Part shown: positions 1 through 6,510 of the stretch, piece by piece
Numbering within the stretch: position 1 is the first letter of the stretch
Layout of the letters: every line of letters starts with the position of its first letter
Assembly: GCA_946478645.1 (NCBI GenBank)
Contig: CAMLCW010000050.1
Span: 1-19,650, forward strand
Reading direction: 5' to 3'
From: an uncultured Variovorax sp.
GTDB taxonomy: Bacteria > Pseudomonadota > Gammaproteobacteria > Burkholderiales > Burkholderiaceae
Length of the DNA stretch: 19,650 bases
Position numbers and translations under genes: made by a program
The notes under the pieces: model-generated
The model's input: only the letters and a program-made list of their open reading frames with translations
Told to the model about the DNA's origin: nothing
Database searches by the model: none

Positions 1-64
1 CCCCTGCTAAGGGAGTATGGGGTGTAGAGCCTCATCGAGGGTTCGAATCCCTCCGGTTCCGCCA
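1..64 (+). tRNA. tRNA-Ser (anticodon GCU), 3' part
   Basis: The left edge cuts this tRNA inside the anticodon stem. The seven-base anticodon loop is CTGCTAA at 4-10, with anticodon GCT at 6-8, which reads AGC/AGU serine codons. A long variable arm (about 17-35) is typical of class II tRNAs such as tRNA-Ser. The T arm has the standard GGTTCGAATCC, and the 3' end carries discriminator G61 followed by an encoded CCA at 62-64. The 5' acceptor strand and D arm lie outside the window. Confidence 0.93.
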
Positions 65-70
65 GCTAGC

Positions 71-96
71 AAAAACGCCCCTCACGGGGCGTTTTT
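71..96 (+). terminator. Rho-independent terminator after tRNA-Ser
   Basis: Stem ACGCCCC (75-81) pairs with GGGGCGT (86-92) around the loop TCAC. A run of A precedes the stem and a run of T follows it, so it could work on both strands. It starts seven bases after the tRNA CCA end and would terminate that transcript. Confidence 0.9.
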
Positions 97-354
97 CATT
101 TGTGCTGCTCATTCCCGCTTTCATTGCCTCGCCGTGCATCGACCGCTTTATGTTGCGGGGAGTCGTTTTTTTTGAACGGCCGATCTGTTTTTCAGCCAAG
201 TAAACTTGGCAATCGCATTGCAAATCGATGGTTCCAATTGAGCGGAACTAATTCGCATTTTTCTCGGATTTCGTAACGGGATGCACGATATCAACATACG
301 GGGTGCGCATTTTTTGCGGACTCTCGCACGGTGTTTCTTTAGATTCCCTCTTAA

Positions 355-410
355 GGTCAAAATCCGTTAACGCTTGAATTCACGGCAAGCGCGATGCAAC
401 GGATTTGACC
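355..410 (+). repeat. Long hairpin upstream of the response-regulator gene
   Basis: GGTCAAAATCCGTT (355-368) is complementary to AACGGATTTGACC (398-410) with one bulged A. Nested inside, CGCTTG (371-376) pairs with CAAGCG (386-391) around a nine-base loop. No U tract follows, so a simple terminator is unlikely. It lies about 60 bases before the TTG start at 470 and could act as a 5'-UTR structure or as paired operator half-sites. Confidence 0.6.
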
Positions 411-455
411 GATTCACGTTCGCTCACAGGAGCGGCCGGTCCATTGATCAGTGTG

Positions 456-462
456 AGGGGGG
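456..462 (+). promoter_or_regulatory. Ribosome binding site for the TTG start at 470
   Basis: A purine block AGGGGGG lies seven bases before TTG 470. No such site precedes the in-frame ATG at 374, which sits inside the hairpin at 355-410. This decides in favour of the TTG start. Confidence 0.6.
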
Positions 463-469
463 TCATCGT

Positions 470-1198
470 TTGCAAATCGCCGTTCTAGATCCGTTGCTTC
501 GTTCCAGAGAAATTGCCCGTCGTGCCATTTGCAGGCTCGGACATACGCCAATCATCTTCACCAGTGTGGAAGAGCTGCAAAAACAAAGCGCGGTCGCGGC
601 TGAATTCGAAGCCTTGCTGCTGGCCTGTCCGAGGGACCCGGCCGTGTTCCAGCCGCTCATTGCACAGGCGCGTGAAAGCCTGGGGCGCCATTTCCCGCTG
701 GTCCTCAGCGCCTGCAAAAGCCAGTTCCGCGTGATTTCAGTGCTGCATACCGACTCGGCATCGACCGTGGTCCATGCGCCGTCCTCCTTCGAGGACAGCT
801 ACCGCACACTCGAGGCGTACCTGCAGCGCCGCAAGGTGCCGATCGCCGAGCGCGTCATGGAGTGGGGCGACTATCGCTTCGTCCTGCATCAGGACAAGGC
901 GGAGCGCGCCGGCGACGTCGTCAAGCTGCGCCCGCTCGAGTTCGACCTGGCCGTGGCCTTCTTTCGCAACATCAACCGTCCGCTGTCGCGCGAGTGGCTG
1001 TTCAGGCATGTCTGGGGCCGCAACGACAACGACCATCCGGTCTCGCGTTCGCTCGACGTCAGCGTGTCGGGCCTGCGCCGCAAGCTCGGCTTGCATGCCC
1101 GCTCGAAGGGGCCGTGCCTGCAGGCGATCTGGGGCCAGGGCTACCAGCTCAGCGAAATGGCCGAGCCCTACGAGGTCCAGAGCCGGCGCGGGTTCTGA
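470..1198 (+). CDS. OmpR/PhoB-type winged-helix regulator with degenerate receiver domain
   Basis: A 242-residue DNA-binding regulator. The C-terminal third is a clear OmpR-family winged helix: LRPLEFDLAVAFF, then LSREWLFRHVWG, then SRSLDVSVSGLRRKL, ending in IWGQGYQLS. The N-terminal part looks like a receiver fold beginning MQIAVLDP, but only one acidic residue remains at the usual acidic pair, and the strand that should end in the phospho-acceptor Asp reads FEALLLACP. Classical phosphorylation therefore looks unlikely. I chose TTG 470 because of the strong purine block before it and because the receiver-like fold begins exactly there; ATG 374 would add 32 low-complexity residues. No histidine kinase gene is adjacent. 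Its targets are unknown; the neighbouring C1 operon is an obvious but unproven candidate. Confidence 0.82.
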   Translation: MQIAVLDPLLRSREIARRAICRLGHTPIIFTSVEELQKQSAVAAEFEALLLACPRDPAVFQPLIAQARESLGRHFPLVLSACKSQFRVISVLHTDSASTVVHAPSSFEDSYRTLEAYLQRRKVPIAERVMEWGDYRFVLHQDKAERAGDVVKLRPLEFDLAVAFFRNINRPLSREWLFRHVWGRNDNDHPVSRSLDVSVSGLRRKLGLHARSKGPCLQAIWGQGYQLSEMAEPYEVQSRRGF

Positions 1199-1210
1199 GA
1201 AGCTTCCGGT

Positions 1211-1235
1211 GACACTGTGTCCCGCTCCTGGGACA
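1211..1235 (+). promoter_or_regulatory. Candidate activator binding site (overlapping palindromes)
   Basis: A perfect 11-bp palindrome GACAC-T-GTGTC (1211-1221) overlaps a perfect dyad TGTCCC-GCTCCT-GGGACA (1218-1235). They lie in the 151-bp gap before the mptG-like operon, 55-80 bp upstream of a sigma-54-like -24 element. Similar sites occur before fhcB and between folB and the sigma-54 activator gene. Which protein binds is inference. Confidence 0.5.
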
Positions 1236-1288
1236 TCGCCGGCCTCCTGAAAGCCGCGCGCGGCGGTGCGCCCCTGTGGGCGCCGGGG

Positions 1289-1304
1289 CGGAACAGCCCT
1301 TGCT
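1289..1304 (+). promoter_or_regulatory. Candidate sigma-54 promoter of the mptG-mtdB-mch-fae operon
   Basis: CGGAAC-AGCCC-TTGCT has the invariant GG (1290-1291) and GC (1302-1303) at the exact 12-base register and matches about 9 of 12 positions of the TGGCACG-N4-TTGCW consensus. The predicted transcript start is near 1315. That would favour translation from ATG 1350 (or 1320) over ATG 1305. It was found by eye and may be chance. Confidence 0.4.
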
Positions 1305-1349
1305 ATGACCAGCGGGTCCATGACCTCGCCTCATCGCTCGCCGCCGCCC

Positions 1350-2399
1350 ATGACCACCGCCGAACTCGCCTTCGCACCCCGCCACCGTGAATGCCTGCAC
1401 ACCGTCGGCGTGAGCGCGCCGGGCCGGCTGCACCTCGGCTTCCTCGACCCCTCCGGTTCGCTGGGACGCGCCTTCGGCAGCCTGGGCCTGGTGATCGAAG
1501 GCTTCACGACCGGGATCGAGCTGTCGGCGTCGCCCTCGGCATCGGACCGGCTGCTGGCCGATACCCCCGCCGGCGAAGCGGAGCTGGCGCGTGCCGCTGA
1601 ATGCATCGCGCAGCTGAAGCAGCGCACCGGCCGCCATTCGCCGCTGTCGCTGCACCTTGGCGAAGTGCTGCCGGTGCATGCGGGCTTCGGCTCGGGCACG
1701 CAGCTGGCGGCCGCGATCGGCCGGGCCTTCGCGGCATGGCACGGCCTCGACCTGGACACCGCCACCCTCGCGCATTGGCTCGGCCGCGGCCGGCGCTCGG
1801 GCATCGGCATTGCGGGCTTCGACCTGGGCGGCCTGCTGCTCGACGGCGGGCCGGCCAGCGACGGATGGCCTGCGCCGCTGCTGTCGCGGATCCGCTTTCC
1901 CGAAGACTGGCGCATCGTGGTGGTCCAGGACCCCACGCACCGCGGCCTTTCGGGCGGTGCCGAGAAAAAGGCGATCGCTTCGCTGCCGCCGCTGCCGCAG
2001 GCGGCTGCCGCCGAGATCTGCCACCAGGTGCTGATGCGCGTGCTGCCCGGCGCCGCGAGCGCCGAATTCGCGCCGTTCGCCGCCGGCCTCAACCGCATGC
2101 AGCAACTGCTCGGCGGGCACTTCGCGCCGGCGCAGGGCGGCGTCTTCACGAGCGCGCCGGTGGGGCGGCTGATGCACTGGTTCGCGGATGCGAGCCGCGG
2201 CCACGAAGCGGCGATCGGCCAGAGTTCCTGGGGCCCGACAGGCTTCGCGATCGTGCCTTCGCAGGTTCGGGCCGAGATGCTCGTCGCTGCTGCGCAAGCC
2301 GCCGGCCAGGCCGATCCGCGGCTCGTGATCCGCATCGTTGCGGGCCGCAACCCGGGCGCGGTCGTGCGCGAGCGCGCCGGCGGTCCGGCCGGCCGCTGA
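1350..2399 (+). CDS. mptG: Beta-ribofuranosylaminobenzene 5'-phosphate synthase (RFA-P synthase)
   Basis: First committed step of H4MPT synthesis: p-hydroxybenzoate or p-aminobenzoate is condensed with PRPP, with decarboxylation, to give the ribofuranosyl-arylamine phosphate. About 349 residues with the GHMP-kinase-like fold of this family. SAPGRLHLGFLDPSGSLGR is near the N-terminus, the glycine-rich HAGFGSGTQLAAAIGRAFA is around residues 109-127, and GRRSGIGIAGFDLGGLLLDGG follows. Alternative in-frame starts are ATG 1305 and ATG 1320. None has a good ribosome binding site; I chose 1350 because a candidate promoter would start the RNA near 1315. It is first in a + operon, and its stop overlaps an upstream in-frame ATG (2400) of mtdB. 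M. extorquens carries its homologue, known as orf4, in the same type of island. Confidence 0.9.
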   Translation: MTTAELAFAPRHRECLHTVGVSAPGRLHLGFLDPSGSLGRAFGSLGLVIEGFTTGIELSASPSASDRLLADTPAGEAELARAAECIAQLKQRTGRHSPLSLHLGEVLPVHAGFGSGTQLAAAIGRAFAAWHGLDLDTATLAHWLGRGRRSGIGIAGFDLGGLLLDGGPASDGWPAPLLSRIRFPEDWRIVVVQDPTHRGLSGGAEKKAIASLPPLPQAAAAEICHQVLMRVLPGAASAEFAPFAAGLNRMQQLLGGHFAPAQGGVFTSAPVGRLMHWFADASRGHEAAIGQSSWGPTGFAIVPSQVRAEMLVAAAQAAGQADPRLVIRIVAGRNPGAVVRERAGGPAGR

Positions 2400-2453
2400 A
2401 TGCCGAACGCCCTTCGGACCTCCGTCTTCCACATCCAACCACCACAGGCCGCC

Positions 2454-3377
2454 ATGGAACGTCCCCGCATCCTCCACATGTTCACGCCGGGCCGGCAGAT
2501 GAGCCCGTTCGACATCAACATGGCGGCCGACGCCGGCTACCAGATCATCGTGCCGTACTGCGAGGTCGGCCTCGACCGCATCGCGGGCCTGACGCAGGAC
2601 ACGATCTTCTCGCGCGGCCCCAAGGGCGTGGCGCGCACCGGCATCTTCATCGGCGGGCGCGATGCGCAGCTCGCGGCCGACATGCTCGAGCGCGCGCAGG
2701 CGTCGATGGTCAAGCCCTTCGTGGTCTCGCTGATGGCCGACCCGAGCGGCGCCTACACCACGGCCGCGGCCATGGTGGCCTGTGTCGAAGCCGCGCTCGG
2801 CCGCCACCATGCCGGGGGCCTCGAGGGGCAGCGCGTGGTGGTGCTCGGCGGCACCGGACCGGTGGGCCGCGTGGCGGGCGTGATCGCCGCGCAGGCCGGT
2901 GCCGAGGTGTACCTGTCGAGCCGCAACGGCATCGATGCGGCGCAGGAGGCCGCGGACGAAACCGGCCGCCGCTTCGGCGTGACGCTGCACGGCCTCTCGG
3001 GTGGCGACCCCGACGCCGTGCACCGCTCCATCGCCGAGGCCGACGTGCTGCTCGCCTGCGCCGCCGCCGGTGTGCAGGTGGTGTCGCCCGACGCGCTGGC
3101 CGCTGCCACGCGGCTCAAGGTCGCGGCCGACGTGAATGCCGTGCCGCCCGAAGGCATCGCAGGCGTGGGCGTGATGGACGACGGCAAGCCGCTCGCGGGC
3201 ACCGCGGCCGTCGGCATCGGCGCGCTCGCGGTGGGCAACGTCAAGTACCAGACCCAGCACCGGCTGCTGCTGCAGATGTGCGAGGCCGACCAGGCCCGGG
3301 TGCAGAGCTTTCCCGAGGCCTTCACGGTGGCGCGCGCGTTTCTCGCGGAGCAGGCGGCGGCAAAGAAGCCCGCCTGA
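2454..3377 (+). CDS. mtdB: NAD(P)-dependent methylene-H4MPT dehydrogenase
   Basis: Oxidises methylene-H4MPT to methenyl-H4MPT in the cytoplasm, the second step of formaldehyde oxidation after Fae. 307 residues, close to the family length. The N-terminal catalytic part includes MSPFDINMAADAGY and VVSLMADPSGAYTTAAAMVA. A Rossmann fold follows with GGTGPVG at residues 132-138, and a conserved GIGALAVGNVKYQTQ near the C-terminus. ATG 2454 is chosen because MERPRILHMFTPGRQ is the usual N-terminus. The ATG at 2400 overlaps the mptG stop and would add an 18-residue non-conserved tail. It lies between two H4MPT genes and is surely co-transcribed with them. Confidence 0.95.
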   Translation: MERPRILHMFTPGRQMSPFDINMAADAGYQIIVPYCEVGLDRIAGLTQDTIFSRGPKGVARTGIFIGGRDAQLAADMLERAQASMVKPFVVSLMADPSGAYTTAAAMVACVEAALGRHHAGGLEGQRVVVLGGTGPVGRVAGVIAAQAGAEVYLSSRNGIDAAQEAADETGRRFGVTLHGLSGGDPDAVHRSIAEADVLLACAAAGVQVVSPDALAAATRLKVAADVNAVPPEGIAGVGVMDDGKPLAGTAAVGIGALAVGNVKYQTQHRLLLQMCEADQARVQSFPEAFTVARAFLAEQAAAKKPA

Positions 3378-3390
3378 CACACCGCACCCC

Positions 3391-4548
3391 ATGCAGACCA
3401 TCGCCGTTGCCGCCATCTCCGCGCGCGCCATGGCCGAGGCCGCGGCGGAGGAGGGCTTTGACGTGGTCGCGCTCGATCTCTTCGGCGATCTCGACACGCG
3501 CCGCGCCGCGCCGCGCTGGCTGCCCATCGGCGCGCCCGGCAGCCTGCGCATCGAACCCGCGCGCGTGATGGACGCCCTGCGCCTGCTGGCTGAAGGGCGC
3601 GCGCACGGCGAGCCGGTGCTGGGCTGGGTGGCCGGCAGCGGCTTCGAGGGCGAACCCGAATTGCTCGCGCAGGCCGCGGCCGTGCTGCCGCTGATCGGCA
3701 CCGCGCCCTCGGCGGTGCGCCGCGTGCGCGACCCGGCGGGCTTCTTCGGCTTTCTTGCGGCCGAAGGCATCGACCATCCGCCGGTGGCCTTCGTGCCGCC
3801 CGCGGACCCTGCAGGATGGCTGATGAAGGATGCGCACGGCTGTGGCGGCTGGCATGTGCAGCGCGCGCCGTGGGACGCCGACGACGGCGGCATTCCCGTG
3901 CCTGCGCAGCGCTACTTCCAGCGCGAGATGCCGGGCCTGCCGATGTCTGCGACCTTCATCGCCAACGGCCGCGATGTCCACGTGCTCGGCTTCAACCTGC
4001 TCGAGGTGCGCCGCATCGGCACGCGGCCCTTCGTGTTCTGCGGCGCCACCGGGCCCATGCCGGTGCCCGGTGCGATGGCGCAGCGCGTCGCATCGATCGC
4101 ATGCGCAGTGACCCGAGCCTTCGAGCTGCGTGGCCTCTGCAGCCTCGATTTCATGTGCGACGGCGATGCCCTCGGCGTGCTCGAAGTCAACCCGCGGCCC
4201 CCCGCGACCATGAGCCTCTACCGCGATGCGCTCGGCAGCACGGGCTTGATGCGGGCGCACCTTCGCGCCTGCCTCGACGGCGCGCTTCCACCGCAGGCGC
4301 CTTCATCGCAGAAGGAGGTGCAGGGCTTCGAGATCGTGTTCGCGCGGCGCTCGCTCGCACTCGACCCGACGATGGCCGAGCGCCTTGCCACCTGGCCCGG
4401 CATCCACGACCTGCCGCACGCCGGCCAGCGCTTCGGCGCCGGCGACCCCTTGTGCACCCTGGCCGCGCGCGGCGACAGCGCGCAGCAGGTGCGTGCCCGG
4501 CTCTGCGACGCCCGGGAGCGGCTGCTTCGATCTTTGGAGACACCATGA
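3391..4548 (+). CDS. ATP-grasp domain protein of the H4MPT island, substrate unknown
   Basis: A 385-residue protein with an ATP-grasp ligase core. The N-terminal Rossmann-like part (MQTIAVAAISARAMAEAA) is followed by the ATP-binding loop WLMKDAHGCGGWHVQ at about residues 145-160, and the metal-binding strand VLEVNPRPPATMSLY near residue 264. Enzymes of this fold ligate a carboxylate to an amine or thiol using ATP, so a peptide-like or amide bond in H4MPT or methylofuran synthesis is plausible. That is inference. It starts 13 bases after the mtdB stop with no clear ribosome binding site, and its stop overlaps the mch start by four bases (ATGA), so translational coupling with mch is likely. Similar genes accompany mtdB and mch in other bacterial H4MPT islands. 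Confidence 0.85.
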   Translation: MQTIAVAAISARAMAEAAAEEGFDVVALDLFGDLDTRRAAPRWLPIGAPGSLRIEPARVMDALRLLAEGRAHGEPVLGWVAGSGFEGEPELLAQAAAVLPLIGTAPSAVRRVRDPAGFFGFLAAEGIDHPPVAFVPPADPAGWLMKDAHGCGGWHVQRAPWDADDGGIPVPAQRYFQREMPGLPMSATFIANGRDVHVLGFNLLEVRRIGTRPFVFCGATGPMPVPGAMAQRVASIACAVTRAFELRGLCSLDFMCDGDALGVLEVNPRPPATMSLYRDALGSTGLMRAHLRACLDGALPPQAPSSQKEVQGFEIVFARRSLALDPTMAERLATWPGIHDLPHAGQRFGAGDPLCTLAARGDSAQQVRARLCDARERLLRSLETP

Positions 4549-5558
4549 ACCCTTCCACGTCCACGCCGCCGGCCCCGGCACCGCTCAGCGTCAACCGGCT
4601 CGCGGCGCCGCTGGTCGAGCGCCTGTTGGCCGATGCCGATGCGATCGGCCTGCATGTGCGGCGCGACGACAGCGGCGCGTGCATCGTCGACGCCGGCATC
4701 GAGGCACCCGGCAGCATCGAGGCGGGCCTGCGCATCGGCGAGATCTGCATGGGCGGGCTCGGCCGCGTGAGCCTGCGCAGCAGCAGTGCCGGGACCGATG
4801 GCTGGCCCAGCTGGATCGAGGTGCGCAGCGCGCAGCCCGTGCTCGCCTGCCTCGGCAGCCAGTACGCAGGCTGGAGCCTCGCGGCCAGCAAGGAAGAGAC
4901 CGGCGGCAAGAAGTTCTTCTCGCTCGGCTCAGGCCCCGCGCGCGCACTCGCGGTGAAGGAGAAGCTCTTCGAGGTGCTCGGCTACCGCGACCACGCGGAC
5001 GCCGGCGTGCTGGTGCTCGAAGTCGACCGCGCGCCGCCGAAGGTCGTCATCGACAAGCTGCTGCGCGACTGCCACTTGGCCGCCGAAGCGCTGACGCTGA
5101 TCCTCACGCCCACGCGCAGCCTGGCGGGCACCACGCAAATCGTCGCGCGCGTGATCGAGGTGGCCCTGCACAAGGCGCATGAGCTCGGCTTTGCACTCGA
5201 TCACATCGTCGAGGGTGCCGGCACCGCACCGCTGCCGTCGCCGAGCGCCGATGGCGTGGAGGCGATGGGCCGCACCAACGACGCCATCCTCTACGGCGGC
5301 TGCGTGCACCTTGCCGTGCGCGGCGACGATGCGGCCGCGCGCGAACTGGCCCGTGCATTGCCGTCGCGCAATTCGCGCGACCATGGCCGCTCGTTCGCAG
5401 AGATCTTCAAGGAGGCCGGCCACGACTTCTACAAGATCGACGGCGCGCTGTTCGCGCCGGCCGAGGTGTGGGTCAGCAACATCGACAGCGGCAACACCTG
5501 GCACGGCGGCGCGACCGACATGGCCCTGCTGCAGCGCCACTGGCTGCAGGAGGCCTGA
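4545..5558 (+). CDS. mch: Methenyl-H4MPT cyclohydrolase
   Basis: Reversibly hydrolyses methenyl-H4MPT to N5-formyl-H4MPT in the cytoplasm, between MtdB and the Fhc complex. 337 residues, slightly longer than usual because of a proline-rich start (residues 4-14). Family hallmarks are visible: AGLRIGEICMGGLGRV, ASKEETGGKKFFSLGSGPARA, AVKEKLFEVLGY, and near the end EVWVSNIDSGNTWHGG. ATG 4545 has GGAGA at 4536-4540 and overlaps the preceding stop (ATGA). The next gene begins four bases after the mch stop. Confidence 0.96.
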   Translation: MNPSTSTPPAPAPLSVNRLAAPLVERLLADADAIGLHVRRDDSGACIVDAGIEAPGSIEAGLRIGEICMGGLGRVSLRSSSAGTDGWPSWIEVRSAQPVLACLGSQYAGWSLAASKEETGGKKFFSLGSGPARALAVKEKLFEVLGYRDHADAGVLVLEVDRAPPKVVIDKLLRDCHLAAEALTLILTPTRSLAGTTQIVARVIEVALHKAHELGFALDHIVEGAGTAPLPSPSADGVEAMGRTNDAILYGGCVHLAVRGDDAAARELARALPSRNSRDHGRSFAEIFKEAGHDFYKIDGALFAPAEVWVSNIDSGNTWHGGATDMALLQRHWLQEA

Positions 5559-5562
5559 CGCT

Positions 5563-6510
5563 ATGGCGATCCGTGTGGCGATCATGACCGACGAGACCGG
5601 CTGGCACACGCGCCAGCTGCAGGCCGCGCTGCGCGCGCGCGGCGCGGTGGGCCGCTGCGTCGATCTTGCCGACTGCCATGTCGACACCACCGCGGCATGG
5701 CATGGCCTCGTCATCCCGGGGCATGGGCGCGAGCTGCCCGATGCGGTGCTGGTGCGCGGCATTGCCGGCGGCAGCTTCGAGCAGGTCACCAAGCGCCTCG
5801 GCGTGCTGCATGCGCTGCGCGAGCTCGGCGTGCCGGTCTACAACGACGCACGCGCCATCGAGCGGTCGGTCGACAAGTCGATGACCAGCCTGCTGCTGCA
5901 TGCGGCGCGCATTCCCGCGCCCGCCACCTGGGCCACGGAGTCGGCGGCGCAGGCGCGCCGCATCGTGATGCGCGAGACCGCGGCCGGGCATGCGCTGGTG
6001 CTCAAGCCGCTCTTCGGCTCGCAGGGCAAGGACCTGCAGCTGGTGGGCGAAGTCGACGGCGTGCAGCACCCGATGCCCGACATCGGCGCTCGCTACGCAG
6101 GCCTGGCCTACCTGCAGCGCTTCGTGCCGCCCGTGGCCTCGCCCGGCTTCGACTGGCGCGTGATGGTGGTGGGCATGCGCGCGGTCACTGCGATGCGCCG
6201 CGTCAGTGCGCATTGGATCCACAACGTCGCGCAGGGCGCCCGCTGCGAACCGGCCGTGCTCGACCCGGCGCTCGCACGGCTCGCCGAGGGCGCGGCGCGC
6301 GCGCTCGACATGGACTACGCGGGCGTCGACCTCATCGCCGCCGCGAGCGGGCCGCCGGTCCAGGTGCTCGAGGTCAATGGCGTCGCGGCCTGGCAGGGGC
6401 TGCAGCGGGTCACGGGTTTCAACATCGCGCGCGCCATCGTCGACGACCTCATCGACCGCAAGCTCGCGCAGGCCGGCCGCGTCCCGGAGCGCGAGCGCCG
6501 CGCCGGATGA
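5563..6510 (+). CDS. RimK-like ATP-grasp ligase of the H4MPT island
   Basis: A 315-residue ATP-grasp protein related to RimK/GshB and to the archaeal MptN/CofF glutamate ligases. The ATP-binding strand LVLKPLFGSQGKDLQLV is near residue 146, DWRVMVVGMRAV follows, and VQVLEVNGVAAWQGLQ is near residue 266. The metal-binding strand ends EVNG rather than the RimK-type EVNSSPG, so the acceptor site may differ. ATG 5563 has an excellent AGGAGG at 5548-5553, inside the end of mch. A glutamylation or other amide-forming step on the cofactor is the natural guess; in bacterial islands this type of gene is usually called orf17. The exact substrate is not shown by sequence. Its stop overlaps the next start (ATGA). 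Confidence 0.86.
   Translation: MAIRVAIMTDETGWHTRQLQAALRARGAVGRCVDLADCHVDTTAAWHGLVIPGHGRELPDAVLVRGIAGGSFEQVTKRLGVLHALRELGVPVYNDARAIERSVDKSMTSLLLHAARIPAPATWATESAAQARRIVMRETAAGHALVLKPLFGSQGKDLQLVGEVDGVQHPMPDIGARYAGLAYLQRFVPPVASPGFDWRVMVVGMRAVTAMRRVSAHWIHNVAQGARCEPAVLDPALARLAEGAARALDMDYAGVDLIAAASGPPVQVLEVNGVAAWQGLQRVTGFNIARAIVDDLIDRKLAQAGRVPERERRAG

Larger units (their letters stand above)
97..469. other. AT-rich intergenic region with nested inverted repeats
   Basis: No convincing gene is seen here. The composition is much more AT-rich than the rest of the window. It holds a perfect inverted repeat GCCAAGT-AA-ACTTGGC (195-210), then GCAAT-CGC-ATTGC (209-221), a GTTCC/GGAAC pair (231-235 and 244-248), and two similar stretches, CGCATTTTTCTCGG near 253 and CGCATTTTTTGCGG near 306. 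A long hairpin follows at 355-410. The region probably carries the promoter and control sites of the regulator gene starting at 470. I could not place a confident -35/-10 pair. Confidence 0.6.

Noticed and set aside
148..360. 70-codon minus-strand ORF upstream of the regulator gene
   Set aside because: It shows no family resemblance, has lysine/arginine-rich composition from AT-rich intergenic DNA, and overlaps the repeat cluster. No good ribosome site was seen.
374..469. ATG 374 as start of the response-regulator gene
   Set aside because: It lies inside the 355-410 hairpin, has no ribosome site, and adds residues that do not belong to the receiver-like fold. TTG 470 has a strong purine block before it.
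1149..3893. 914-codon open frame on the minus strand across mptG and mtdB
   Set aside because: Typical GC-rich antisense shadow. Its translation is His/Arg/Ala-rich and low in family features, while the plus strand carries clear mptG and mtdB proteins.
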